Of a stretch of 64,000 nt of DNA, positions 47,686-58,649 are shown one piece after another. Source of the DNA: Tragulus kanchil (taxonomy: Eukaryota; Chordata; Mammalia; Artiodactyla; Tragulidae); assembly GCA_022376925.1 (NCBI GenBank), contig JAIOJX010000032.1, forward strand, positions 172,695,979-172,759,978, in the 5' to 3' direction. The notes beneath the pieces are model-generated. The model had not been told where the DNA came from. It did not search any database and was given only the letters and a program-made list of their open reading frames with translations. A program made the position numbers and the translations under genes. How positions within the stretch are numbered: the stretch's first letter is position 1; every line of letters begins with the position of its first letter.

Positions 47686-49805
47686 TTCTTTACATTTCTA
47701 TGTGCATCTCTCACTGAGTCAATGGTCTAAACCTCATCAATAGGAAAATGTTTCTATAAACCACAGTGCATAAATTAATAGCAGAATATTATTAAAATAA
47801 GTGAAATACCCTAATATCTTTCTTTTACTATCCTTCCAGTTTGCAGAACTGTATAATCACACTTCGTGGGTCATGATACATCTTTAATCCATGTTTAACT
47901 CTCTTTGATTTTACTAATACAAGCATCCATTTCTTTTTAATAAATCTATAAACATATAAGAACATACTATTCATCACAAGACTAAGAAAGAATAACTATT
48001 ATATTTAGTTTATATATGAATTATTAATGTATAATAGAATGATACATAGACATACATAAAATTAACATAATGATCCATACATAAGTATTTGTTTTTATTT
48101 GCTCAACTCCCACATGGAGGATAGCCCCGTTACATTATTTTTTAATTTGGTGACAGGCCAAATGAGACATGTCATCCTGGGTTCATGAGAGCATCTCATC
48201 ACTGGTCTGAGTTTGGCCATCTTGGATTTTGTTTATGCCCATCCATGTTCCACAGCGCACCTGCACCCATCCACCAGCGCCCAACCATAAAACAGCAGCA
48301 CTCACCGTCGCTCGCGGAGCTTGGTCTCTGGCTCAGTCCCCACAGAGGCCACAGCCCAGACCTCCATCGACAGCGCCAGCTGGCCTGCCCTGGGCCTCCA
48401 CGCTGTGGAACACAAGGCAGATATTACAGAGGACGAAAGCACCTAGCTACTCTAACAGCCACGAGCTGAGCAGCCCAGAATTCATCCCAATCTTTGGTCC
48501 CTGACAGAATCTCTGCATTGGCCCAAGAACAGCTCTCCTTGTACATATTTTTCCATTTAATAATTGTATGTATTACAATAAACATGCATGAACTCACCAC
48601 CCTAATTGAAAGCAAGAATGACTGTTACAAGCATGTGTCTCTAGGCTTCTCCTCACAGAAGAACCAGCCCAGATCTTCTTCCTAATGGACTCAGCTACGC
48701 AGAACTGCGATAATCATCATCTTTGATTCCAGATATAGTATCATTTTCTTTACATTTCTATGTGCATCTCTCACTGAGTCAATGGTCTAAACCTCATCAA
48801 TAGGAAAATGTTTCTATAAACCACAGTGCATAAATTAATAGCAGAATATTATTAAAATAAGTGAAATACCCTAATATCTTTCTTTTACTATCCTTCCAGT
48901 TTGCAGAACTGTATAATCACACTTCGTGGGTCATGATACATCTTTAATCCATGTTTAACTCTCTTTGATTTTACTAATACAAGCATCCATTTCTTTTTAA
49001 TAAATCTATAAACATATAAGAACATACTATTCATCACAAGACTAAGAAAGAATAACTATTATATTTAGTTTATATATGAATTATTAATGTATAATAGAAT
49101 GATACATAGACATACATAAAATTAACATAATGATCCATACATAAGTATTTGTTTTTATTTGCTCAACTCCCACATGGAGGATAGCCCCGTTACATTATTT
49201 TTTAATTTGGTGACAGGCCAAATGAGACATGTCATCCTGGGTTCATGAGAGCATCTCATCACTGGTCTGAGTTTGGCCATCTTGGATTTTGTTTATGCCC
49301 ATCCATGTTCCACAGCGCACCTGCACCCATCCACCAGCGCCCAACCATAAAACAGCAGCACTCACCGTCGCTCGCGGAGCTTGGTCTCTGGCTCAGTCCC
49401 CACAGAGGCCACAGCCCAGACCTCCATCGACAGCGCCAGCTGGCCTGCCCTGGGCCTCCACGCTGTGGAACACAAGGCAGATATTACAGAGGACGAAAGC
49501 ACCTAGCTACTCTAACAGCCACGAGCTGAGCAGCCCAGAATTCATCCCAATCTTTGGTCCCTGACAGAATCTCTGCATTGGCCCAAGAACAGCTCTCCTT
49601 GTACATATTTTTCCATTTAATAATTGTATGTATTACAATAAACATGCATGAACTCACCACCCTAATTGAAAGCAAGAATGACTGTTACAAGCATGTGTCT
49701 CTAGGCTTCTCCTCACAGAAGAACCAGCCCAGATCTTCTTCCTAATGGACTCAGCTACGCAGAACTGCGATAATCATCATCTTTGATTCCAGATATAGTA
49801 TCATC
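47686..49805 (+). repeat. direct duplication 20, period 1060
   Basis: Copies 47686-48744 and 48746-49805. Confidence 0.95.
48145..48208 (-). pseudogene. SNORD114-like relic with perfect C box
   Basis: C box GUGAUGA (48196-48202) lies behind a CAGACC start. No D box is recognisable at the other end. Duplicate 1060 bases to the right, with its C box at 49256-49262. Confidence 0.5.
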
Positions 49806-49811
49806 CTTGGT
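49743..49811 (-). pseudogene. SNORD114-like relic with intact D box
   Basis: The 3' end (CAGUUCUGCGUAGCUGAGUCC) is close to the family, with D box CUGA. The C box is shifted by an indel (GGAUGAU). A left copy begins at 48683 and is cut off at about 48743 by the duplication joint. Confidence 0.55.
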
Positions 49812-50217
49812 TCCTAGTTGTCCTTTTTATTTTTACTTATTTTTTGAAATACAATGAAACACACATGAGCTCAGCACTAATCCAAACAAAAATATCGCTT
49901 AGTCCTTACAGACCAATGCTTCTTATCCACAGAGGTAAGAGCTCTGGCTTTGCGGTTTTACATAGTCCACGATTGTATATAGATGGATTCATCTTAAGCC
50001 AAAATCCATAAAACATGCCCTTCGGTGGCCCACTTTGGCTCTCTTTCATCTTGTCCTGTCTTTTATTTACTCATCTAATTCACTTCTAATAATACATGAG
50101 AAACACCTGAAGCCACATTCAGCCCCAGGCCAGAGACGGTTCAGCTACCTGGTAAGGTGCCTCCCACTCACAGTCCCAACAGCCTAGAACTCGCTGGGTG
50201 TTTGTTTTGTTATTTTT

Positions 50218-50285
50218 AATAACTACTGTTGGGCTGAACTGAATTACACATAACGCTTGTTTGAAAACACATTGTCATCCGTCCT
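50218..50285 (-). pseudogene. first unit of the array downstream of miR-370, degraded
   Basis: The subtype signature CAGUUCAGCCC is visible, followed on the plus strand by the standard spacer (CTTGGCTCTCTTTAATT). The C box is GGAUGAC and the D box is gone. It marks the array boundary, since no unit is recognisable to its right. Confidence 0.5.
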
Positions 50286-51027
50286 GCACGCTTGGCTCTC
50301 TTTAATTCGATTTGTGCATTCATTCATTTGTACCCTAACTATGCAGTGAACACCCACGAATTCCCACTTTGATCTGTCTACAATGCCCCTCCCACAGCCA
50401 AGCCCTCTTCTGGTGGAGAACTCTCAGGGTGCCCTTGCCAAGAAGAAAGCAGCCCAGCCCCTTTCGCATGCTGACGTCCGGGGAGCGGACCTGGATTCCT
50501 CATCACCTTTTCTGCAGAAGCATTTTCACAGTTGTGCCATTCCAGGCCGTATTTCTTTATTTACTCTTTCATTATTTTTAATGAGTAAGTGAAAGACCAC
50601 AAACCACTGTGCTCTTTTCTCGCATCCCTCGGCTGTGGAGAGTCAACTGCAGTCCTTGGTTCGAGACCCACTCTCCTCCCTGATCCTGGCAGATGCCTCT
50701 CCACCTTCACTGATGGTAAGACAAGACGCCAAGCAGTAGCCCGGCAGGGCCCCCACCTCCAGAGCGCCGGGCTGAGGCCCCTGCTGCCCTCTACCTTCAA
50801 GAAGCACTCCCAAACATCCCGCATACCCGCTCCTTCCCCTTATGTATATAAAATTTTAACACATAGGTATGCTTAAAAAATATTTTCCACGTTTCAGTGG
50901 CTGCCAGGGCTTCTGCAAAGCCTGTGTCCAGGGGAAGAAGTAAACACACGTGATTGACTTAGTGCCACACCCGCCGGGGCGTGTGGCCAGGGCGCTGGAA
51001 CCTCTCCATCTGTGCTCCCCGGCATGA
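50286..51027. other. array-to-GC-rich transition, no gene recognised
   Basis: Base composition changes from AT-rich array to GC-rich DNA. I recognise no snoRNA, splice pair or repeat here beyond the array spacer at the left edge. Confidence 0.4.
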
Positions 51028-51240
51028 GGCACTGTGGCCCAGTGGTTAAAGCACATACGCTGGCACCACACTGCCTGCCTCCACGTCCAGTCTCAAACCT
51101 TGACGAGCCGGGCCGCTCCAGGAAAGTGAACTAACCTCTCTGAGCTGTTCGCCCGGCCCGCAGTCCCTAAGCAGAGTCAGCTATTATTCTCAGGCCACAG
51201 TTGGCCAGGTGACCACTCCCTTCCCTCCGCAGCGGAGCCC
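51028..51240 (+). mobile_element. MIR SINE
   Basis: GCACTGTGGCCCAGTGGTTAAAG and CTAACCTCTCTGAGC are MIR core words. It lies immediately downstream of miR-370 in transcription direction. Confidence 0.75.
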
Positions 51241-51290
51241 CGCTACGTCTTCCTGCCTTTGGCAGCCAGCGGCTGGGGTGCCAGACAGAC

Positions 51291-51363
51291 AGACAGACCA
51301 GGTTCCACCCCAGCAGGCACTCGTGAGCGGTGTAACTGCAGAGACGTGACCTGGCTTCTCCGC
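51291..51363 (-). ncRNA. MIR370: microRNA precursor miR-370
   Basis: Read on the minus strand, this segment folds into a hairpin whose arms match miR-370. The 3p mature sequence (begins GCCUGCUGGGGUGG) is complementary to 51297-51318, and the 5p strand (begins CAGGUCACGUCUC) to 51332-51353. The loop differs by one base from the human precursor as I remember it (ACCGCTC here, ACAGCTC in human). miR-370 lies in the maternally expressed RNA cluster of DLK1-DIO3, between the RTL1-antisense microRNAs and the SNORD113/114 array. The same order is seen here, with the array beginning about 1 kb downstream. An AGAC repeat extends the base of the stem. This feature fixes both the locus and the orientation. 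Confidence 0.97.
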
Positions 51364-52519
51364 CTTGTGCCCCGACGTGAGCGACGGGTCGCCTGCCGAC
51401 GGCGACCCCCTCGAGGGTCCGGCGTGGGTGCTGCTGCAAGCGGCTCGCCCCGCCCCACCCGCCCGCCCCGCGGTCCCACCCCCCAGCCGATCAGAGAAAC
51501 AACTGATCTGATGCTCAGGTCACGCCGAGGGTTTCCAAAAGGAGGGGCCTCGGGGTGGGAATGGTTGGGATCTGTGCTTTTTGGGGCCCGGCATCCCAAG
51601 TGCCCTGGAAAATAGAAATCCAACGCAGGGATGCGCTTTGCAAGACTGAAATTCACTTCATGAAATAGGGCTGCCTGCGGGGAGTCCACGCCCTGAGAGT
51701 CTTCATGTTCCCATTGTTCCCAAAACCAAAACCCCATGAGCCTTAGCGACTAGACCCAGCCAGTTTCCTTCCTGCACTCCCAGACGGGCCTGGTGGGGGC
51801 CCAGCATGCTGGCCCCGGAGCAACTCTGAGGCATGAAAATTGAAAAGCAAATTACAAGGTAAATCATATTCTACGATGTAGCTATGTATATGAGCTCATA
51901 CATACACATAACAGACCGCGTGGGGACTGACACAAGCAAGTCATGGGAAAACCCCCAGGCTGGGCACCCCGACCTGGCTCCTGCCTCTCCCCGTGCGGAG
52001 CCTCCGGGGCCAGTGATCTCCCGGCTGCCCTCCAGCCCAGAAGGTGTGAGAATGAAAAGCATGAAGTTCAAGTGCAATTCCCTCGAAGTACCAGAGGATC
52101 ATTCATGCTGTACCTCCTGCCCTGGGCACGTCGCAGTCACAGCATGCCTTGGCGCACACTGTCCCCTCTGCGGCTCACCACAGGCCTGCGAATAAGACCG
52201 GATAATCACAATCAGCCAGTACTGACGGAAGGAATTCTCTCCACCCGGCACCATGCTGCCTACTTCACAAGCACGGACAAGACTCTGGGATGGGAACAAT
52301 CCTTCCCCCCCTCAAAAAAGTTCTGAGCGTGCACTCTGAGCCAGGCACAGGCCGGGGGAGACAACAAGCAATGACAGACAAAATTTGAGAGCTAACATCC
52401 TTGCGGGCGGAGATAGGAACAGATACTGTTCAGGAGAAAAACACACAACCTGGACTATATAAGATGAGAAATACCCGGATGGGAGGGGAAGGCAGGGAAA
52501 GGAGTGACAGAAGACAAGA
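51364..52519. other. GC-rich unique sequence upstream of miR-370
   Basis: A CpG-rich patch at 51365-51500 adjoins the miR-370 hairpin on its 5' side. The remainder shows no recognisable gene. Frames up to 164 codons overlap miR-370 and are attributed to base composition. Confidence 0.4.
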
Positions 52520-52640
52520 GGGAATTTCCAGGAGGTTCAGGAGTTAGGACTCTGTGTCTCCACTGCTGGGGGTCTAGGTTCAATCCCTGACAAGGGAACT
52601 AAAATCCCAAAAGTCACATCGCGTAGCCAAAAGAAAAAGA
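52520..52640 (+). mobile_element. tRNA-derived (CHR-type) SINE
   Basis: TCAATCCCTGACAAGGGAACT and ATCCCAAAAGTCACATCGCG with a purine-rich tail. Its right part is copied at 53630. Confidence 0.75.
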
Positions 52641-52699
52641 GGAAAAAGAAAACAACAAGGAGGAGAAAGCCTCACTGAGAAGGAGATAAATACGCAAAG

Positions 52700-52860
52700 A
52701 CATGATTAGCCCCATTTTACACGAGAGGAAACTGAGTCTCAGAGACGTTAAGTGACTTACAAGGGGTCACACAGCTAGGAAGACACTGGGCGAGGCAGCC
52801 GACCTGGGGCCTCACTTTAGGGGCAGCGCTTGCTCTGACACCCAACTACCAGCCTACACC
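52700..52860 (+). mobile_element. MIR SINE
   Basis: CATTTTACACGAGAGGAAACTG, GTTAAGTGACTTACAAGGGG and TCACACAGCTAGGAAG form a MIR core. Duplicate at about 53779-53939. Confidence 0.85.
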
Positions 52861-53284
52861 GTGAGCGTGTGGACGCGCGTGTGGACAAGCAAGAGGGCTC
52901 GTCTCCCCTCCCACCAGGCATCCCCAGGATGTGCCCACGGCCTAAACCTTCTTGGAGGAGGTGCAGTGGGGAGGGCTCCCACAGAACTTGTACACGTCCC
53001 AGGATGAGGACCTGCTGGGATCATCTGTCCGGCATGGCCCAGCGAGTCAGGAGTGGTGCTAAACACATCTCCTACCCCATGGCCCCTAGGCATCCCTCGC
53101 GTTCACCCCCAGGGCCACCCCAGTGCCGCCACGTGCCACCGGGGCTTCCGCTGCAAGCGCTCTGCCAGGAAAGCGGGGAGGTCGCCCCGTTCCCACGTCC
53201 TGCATGGCGCGAGACTCAGCTGCAACCATCTGTGGTGCCCACCGGCCAATCTCAGAAGACCAAACAAGACACAGTCTAGTGCAG

Positions 53285-53402
53285 CGTCTTCTAGGCAATG
53301 GCCGCCCTCTCCAGTGTTCCCGTCTGAAGAATCCCATGGACTGAGGAGCCTGGCAGGCTACCACCCATGGGGCCACAAGAGTCAGATGCAACTCAGTGAC
53401 TC
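53285..53402 (+). mobile_element. Bov-tA/Bov-A SINE fragment
   Basis: CCAGTGTTCCCGTCTGAAG, CCCATGGACTGAGGAGCC and TCAGATGCAACTCAGTGAC match the Bov-tA body. Duplicate 1079 bases right. Confidence 0.8.
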
Positions 53403-54924
53403 AATGGCCCCCCGAAAAAGACATGGTGAAAGAAGTCTGGTGAAAGTATACACAGGAAACATGCCCGTTGCTTCTAGAAGCCAAGAAGTTGAACCAGGAG
53501 AATTTTACTTCCTCACTGTGCCCTTCCCCTACTCAGGTTCTTCTCAGCTCCCACCCAGTCTCTCGCTAAAACTCTCAAGGCCCTCAAGAAAAGGCCTTCA
53601 TGGAAGTCTCACCTACACCAGGGTTTAAGCTCTGTGTCTCCACTGCTGGGGTCTAGGTTCAATCCCTGACAAGGGAACTAAAATCCCAAAAGTCACATCG
53701 CGTAGCCAAAAGAAAAAGAGGAAAAAGAAAACAACAAGGAGGAGAAAGCCTCACTGAGAAGGAGATAAATACGCAAAGACATGATTAGCCCCATTTTACA
53801 CGAGAGGAAACTGAGTCTCAGAGACGTTAAGTGACTTACAAGGGGTCACACAGCTAGGAAGACACTGGGCGAGGCAGCCGACCTGGGGCCTCACTTTAGG
53901 GGCAGCGCTTGCTCTGACACCCAACTACCAGCCTACACCGTGAGCGTGTGGACGCGCGTGTGGACAAGCAAGAGGGCTCGTCTCCCCTCCCACCAGGCAT
54001 CCCCAGGATGTGCCCACGGCCTAAACCTTCTTGGAGGAGGTGCAGTGGGGAGGGCTCCCACAGAACTTGTACACGTCCCAGGATGAGGACCTGCTGGGAT
54101 CATCTGTCCGGCATGGCCCAGCGAGTCAGGAGTGGTGCTAAACACATCTCCTACCCCATGGCCCCTAGGCATCCCTCGCGTTCACCCCCAGGGCCACCCC
54201 AGTGCCGCCACGTGCCCCCGGGGGCTTCCGCTGCAAGCGCTCTGCCAGGAAAGCGGGGAGGTCGCCCCGTTCCCACGTCCTGCATGGCGCGAGACTCAGC
54301 TGCAACCATCTGTGGTGCCCACCGGCCAATCTCAGAAGACCAAACAAGACACAGTCTAGTGCAGCGTCTTCTAGGCAATGGCCGCCCTCTCCAGTGTTCC
54401 CGTCTGAAGAATCCCATGGACTGAGGAGCCTGGCAGGCTACCACCCATGGGGCCACAAGAGTCAGATGCAACTCAGTGACTCAATGGCCCCCCGAAAAAG
54501 ACATGGTGAAAGAAGTCTGGTGAAAGTATACACAGGAAACATGCCCGTTGCTTCTAGAAGCCAAGAAGTTGAACCAGGAGAATTTTACTTCCTCACTGTG
54601 CCCTTCCCCTACTCAGGTTCTTCTCAGCTCCCACCCAGTCTCTCGCTAAAACTCTCAAGGCCCTCAAGAAAAGGCCTTCATGGGAGTCTCACCTACACCA
54701 GGGTTTAAGCTCTCATAAGATGGATCATGTCCATTTGGGGCATACAGCACATAACTAGAAATTAAAGTATCGAGTGTTGCATTCGTATTTGTTTTTTTAT
54801 TTCACTGATCTCTCTCTAAAGGCCAAGGTGCACGCACCTCTATGGGCACCTAGTTAGCTGTCTGTAAGGTGCGCGTAAAGATTCTCACCCATCAGAAATG
54901 TTACGGGCCATCTCAAGGAAAGCA

Positions 54925-55200
54925 GTGATAACAATTATAATTTTAATTATAATGAAACTTTGATTGCATCCTAACCATATAGGAAACATTGTTCAAAGCA
55001 CTTTAAATGTTTGACTCATTTAATATTCAAGTACCCATTAATAAAGTATTGCTATTTCCATATAACAAATGGAGAAACTGAAACACAGAGGTTAAACACT
55101 TGTCCAAACTCACAAAACTAGCAAATGGCAGAGCTGGGATTGAAAGCTGAGCGTCTGGGATGTGTACCACAGAGCCTGGCCCATAAGCAGATGATCAAAA
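54925..55200 (+). mobile_element. MIR SINE
   Basis: GGAGAAACTGAAACACAGAGG, TTAAACACTTGTCC and GCAGAGCTGGGATTGAAAG are MIR words. Confidence 0.8.
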
Positions 55201-55570
55201 CGCAACCGCTGACTTTCATCCAGGTCTTGAGGAACCCCAGCTGACTCGCCCTTCAGCACTCTCCCTCGATTTGCCCTGACTCCCTGTCCCCTTGCCTTGC
55301 ATCCCTTCAGCCCCTAGAGTCTACCTCTGCTCCCCTGAACATTCAGTCATAATCTAAGCTACCAGAAACTTAACTTGTAACTTGGATAACTGCACTGCGG
55401 GAGGTCAACGGTTATGTGCGACCCCTCTGTGTGGTAAATGAAAGTAAGACGAACCAGAGAAGGGGTTACCTGAGCCACACGTTTAAGGTCTGGGGGACAG
55501 ACGGCTAGCTCCTGACAGGCCAGGAAGTCGTGAGTCCGCCACGAGGAACCCCGAGGGATGTGGATTTCCT
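55201..55570. other. no recognised element
   Basis: Unique sequence with moderate GC content. I see no gene, splice pair or repeat. Confidence 0.3.
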
Positions 55571-55574
55571 GGGC

Positions 55575-55720
55575 GCAGTCTGAAAATGCAGGAGGGTATG
55601 GATGTGGTGGGAGAACAGACAAGGGTTCAAATCCTAGCTCTGCATTTGCTCCCGACGTGACGCGGCACAAGACATGTACCGCCTTCTAAACCTCAGTTTC
55701 CTCTCATCGTGACGGAGGAG
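55575..55720 (+). mobile_element. MIR SINE, diverged
   Basis: GGGTTCAAATCCTAGCTCTGC followed by AACCTCAGTTTCCTCTCATCG fits a MIR. Confidence 0.65.
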
Positions 55721-56820
55721 GGCAGCCGCTGCCATGAGTCAGAGGCCGGAAGACTCCCCCAGGAACTGGAAGAAGACTGGGCACGGGCCACCACGGGGCT
55801 CGTCCTCCAGGGGACTGTCCCGCTGCTGTCCACGCAGCGCCAGAGCCGCGGGGGCTGAGGGCGGCCCCAGGGCCGTCCGCGCATCACAGCTGGACCGAGG
55901 CCCCATCAGCCAGCAGCCCACCTGCTGCCCCGCAGCCCCGACACAGGGACGGTGCTCAGAGGCAGCACAGAAGGCCGGAGCTTCGCAAACCAAGGGAGCC
56001 CTCGGTGTGGGTGAGCAGCTCCTCCCCCTCTGCACTCTACCCAGTCGGCCGGCCGCGGCTGCGTAGGGATGCAGGCAACCAGCTGTCCTTTCCAAAGGAC
56101 AGGAAACACAGACCTGGGTCAGGGCCCCGGGTCCTGCTTCCCAGCCAATCTTAGACAAGCCAACAGCCCCTCCAAGTCCTTTCATCCGTGACATACAGGG
56201 AAATCAGACGTCGCTTGGGCAACGTGTTAAACAGAGTGTGGAAAAAAGATGGATGAAAATAAATAAAAATAAAAGGAATGATGGCGAAAAGAAAAAATAA
56301 TAAATTAAGAGAGAGAGAGGATATGGACATACCAGCACCTGGCCTGAGCAAAGGATCCTAAAACGTTCACTCCCCCTGAGAGGGCAACCGCGCGGAGATT
56401 TACACGGGGAGAAAACCACTGCGTCGTGCACCCAGAGATGCTTCTTAGAAAGTATCTGCAATGTTTAGGTGGCTTGAGACCACCCACAGTACCCAGGGCT
56501 GGGCGGAGGCCAGGACAGGTTAGAGGGCACGTCCCTCCTGGACACGCACCAGGGAGTGCCGCCTAGCAGACGGGCAGGGGGCGGGGTCCCTAGGGGGCCC
56601 CAGGCAGCAGAAGCTGCAGCCTGGGAGGAGAGCTGAGCTGGAAGGTCCCAGCCTCCTGGGCTGTGGGCTGCTCAGTGGGGAGTTCGCCTGTGTGCTTTCC
56701 TAATCACTCATGGGGTCCTGACTGCCAGGAGCCTTTTGTTTTGTGGATGATTGCCAAGGCTGACTTGCCTACCCCGCCTCTCTTTAAAGGTTTCCGGGGA
56801 TGGGGGGTGGGGAGAGAACC
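55721..56820. other. GC-rich unique sequence
   Basis: Holds an A-rich stretch at 56225-56305 followed by a GA run at 56310-56320. No gene recognised. Confidence 0.35.
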
Positions 56821-56824
56821 ACTC

Positions 56825-57010
56825 TAGCAGTCACTGAGTGTCTGTTATGTATTAGATATGGGGCTGGGGGCTTTATGCGCATTCTCTCTAATCCTCTAAG
56901 TGACCCTAGAAGAGAGCCAGAATTTGCCCCATTTTCAGTGAGGAAACTGACGTTTCCTGAGGTTGGGTTACTCACTTCAGGGGAAAGTAACAATGCCAAC
57001 CCCTGGATCT
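56825..57010 (+). mobile_element. MIR SINE
   Basis: TCACTGAGTGTCTGTTATG, CATTCTCTCTAATCCTC and CCCATTTTCAGTGAGGAAACTG. Confidence 0.75.
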
Positions 57011-57079
57011 GTAGATGCACTGACTCCCTATAATCCCACTGCCCCCCTGAAAGTGCAGGAAAGAAGGTAGACACTGATT

Positions 57080-57470
57080 TTGACAGAGTGTAAAAGATGT
57101 TTACGAACCAGCTGGGGCTGTCTGAACGCGGAGTAGCTATTGGATGACATTAAGAAAATGCTGTTAATTTTTTTAACTGGGGTAATGGCATCGTGGTTAT
57201 GTCTTCACAACAGAAAAGAGTCCTTCTTTTTCAGAGATGCACATGAAAAATACTGGAGGAAAAGGTACGCGGTTTGAATTTGGTTCAGGGAAGTCTGAGG
57301 GCCAGCGGGGGCCGTGGAAGGTGTGCGGTCTGGATGGAGTGAGAGGGGCTGACCGCCGATGCCGGCAGCAGCATGAACACTGTGTAAATGGCGATGAAAA
57401 TACCATTTTTTTCTACTTTTGTGTTGTTGGAAATTTCTCATAATTAAAGATTTTTAAGATCAACATGTAA
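57080..57470 (+). mobile_element. old interspersed repeat tail, family uncertain
   Basis: GGCATCGTGGTTATGTCTTC, AAAGAGTCCTTCTTTTTCAG and GGAAATTTCTCATAATTAAAG resemble the 3' end of an ancient L1 or similar element. Confidence 0.45.
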
Positions 57471-57739
57471 AAATAAAGCACAGTCGTCATGAACTGAGAA
57501 TAATAACAGTAAACAATATCTTACAGTGCAGGAACTGAGGAGTCAGGAGAGCAGAAGCATTTAAAAGAGCAAAGACCCTGGGTCTGAGCAGAATCCTGGA
57601 GGTGGCAGGGATGCGTTTCACAGACAAAACCAAAAGAAGCCTCAAAGTGGAAAGAGGGGTCTGGGTCAGGGGCAGTAAACCGTCTAAGTTGGGGAGAATA
57701 AGCAGAAAGTCCAAGGGTCCAGAGCACTGCAAGACACGC

Positions 57740-58560
57740 ACCTGCTCCCCCGCCCCCGCCCTCCCAATCACCGCGGGATTCTCCGGCCCCCTCCCAGGCT
57801 CCCCTGCAATCCTCAGACCTCCCAGTTCTCCCCCAGGCTCTACTGCCCCGCCCCGCCCGCTGCCCCCCGCCCAGGACCTCCTGCTCTCCCGACTCCGCAA
57901 GGGCAGGAGCCCCCTTCTCCACAGCGGAACGGACCCCCTGACGACGCCTTCCTTGGGACCCGCTCAGATAGGATCCGGCTATCTAGTTTGTCAAGTGCCT
58001 TTCTTTTTCGGGGTTCTTTTATGGAGGACAAGAGGTGGCGGTTAGGGTCCTAGACCTGGGTGCCAGGCTGTGCCCACCCTCCTGAGTGCCTGTCCTCCCA
58101 CCCCAGCCCCCTCTTTCCTGTCAGTGACACCACTGGAAAGTCCCTGGCACCCGGAGTCCAGGTCCACACCGATCTTCCCAGACCTCTGGCCCCGCACCCC
58201 TGCCCCGGGTCAGCGCTCTGCGCCCCCACCCCGGCTGCCAGCCTCTCAGCAGAGTCTGCCTCCTGGGCGCCTCTCCGCCCTCTGCGCCCCGGGGAAACGC
58301 TCCCTCCCTCAGCCTTCCTTTCCCACTTTGGAAAGCCGGCCAGGTCAAGACCGCTCCCAGGACCCTCCCGCAGCCTGCGGCACCGCAGCGCGGTCCTCGG
58401 TGAGGGAGGGGCGCAGCCCGCAGTCACCCCAAGGTACGGCGGGCCGCCCTCTCCGGCTGCCCCCAGCCCCCGGCCCCGCCGGGGCCCCGCGCGCGCGCGC
58501 ACAGACGCACGCATCGGGGCGCGGGGAAGATCAAAGTCCCGCCTCCGCAGAAGCAAAAAA
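57740..58560. promoter_or_regulatory. CpG-rich block 1
   Basis: High GC with frequent CpG, including a run of alternating GC at 58487-58501. A plus-strand splice-donor-like site (ACC/GTGAGT) follows at 58703/58704. By position, about 6-7 kb upstream of miR-370, it is a candidate for the MEG8-associated differentially methylated region and RTL1 promoter area. Methylation cannot be seen in the sequence. Confidence 0.5.
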
Positions 58561-58649
58561 GTGCCGATCCCCACGGTGGGACTCCCCCTCCTCACTTTCC
58601 GGGCTAAGAAATGCAGCCCAGGCAGCCCCCTTGTGGCACTTGGGGGCGC

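Larger units (their letters stand above)
45783..47937 (+). repeat. direct duplication 19, period 1111
   Basis: Copies 45783-46845 and 46895-47937, with an unmatched joint of about 50 bases. Confidence 0.95.
46216..50217. repeat. right-hand part of the array, strongly diverged
   Basis: Includes the relics at 46423, 46735, 48145, 48683 and 49743 and two large duplications. Around 48240-48470 a GC-richer island of about 230 bases occurs, with no recognised element. Confidence 0.4.
1..50600 (-). ncRNA. MEG8: MEG8 host transcript region carrying the SNORD113/114 array
   Basis: The region is AT-rich and consists of many diverged copies of a composite unit: a snoRNA-like segment (plus-strand order D box complement TCAG, then TTAATCA, then C box complement TCATCAY), a TTTATTCATTCATT-rich spacer, and in some units a short exon with a minus-strand acceptor and donor. 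All box C/D segments face the minus strand and lie downstream of miR-370, as in the MEG8 (Rian) transcript of the DLK1-DIO3 domain, which is maternally expressed and processed into intronic snoRNAs. The unit boundaries, orientation and miR-370 are seen. The identity of the host comes from the known locus map. The transcript ends are not visible, and MEG8 probably begins further right. Confidence 0.75.
52551..54709 (+). repeat. direct duplication 21, period 1079
   Basis: In GC-rich, snoRNA-free DNA. Copies 52551-53629 and 53630-54709. Confidence 0.95.

Noticed and set aside
1..50285. CRISPR array or conventional satellite
   Set aside because: Units are about 70 bases with diverged sequence, variable spacing, C/D box logic and intervening exons; the genome is mammalian.
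51243..51737. 164-codon minus-strand frame over miR-370
   Set aside because: It overlaps the miR-370 hairpin and a CpG-rich patch. No protein family is recognised.
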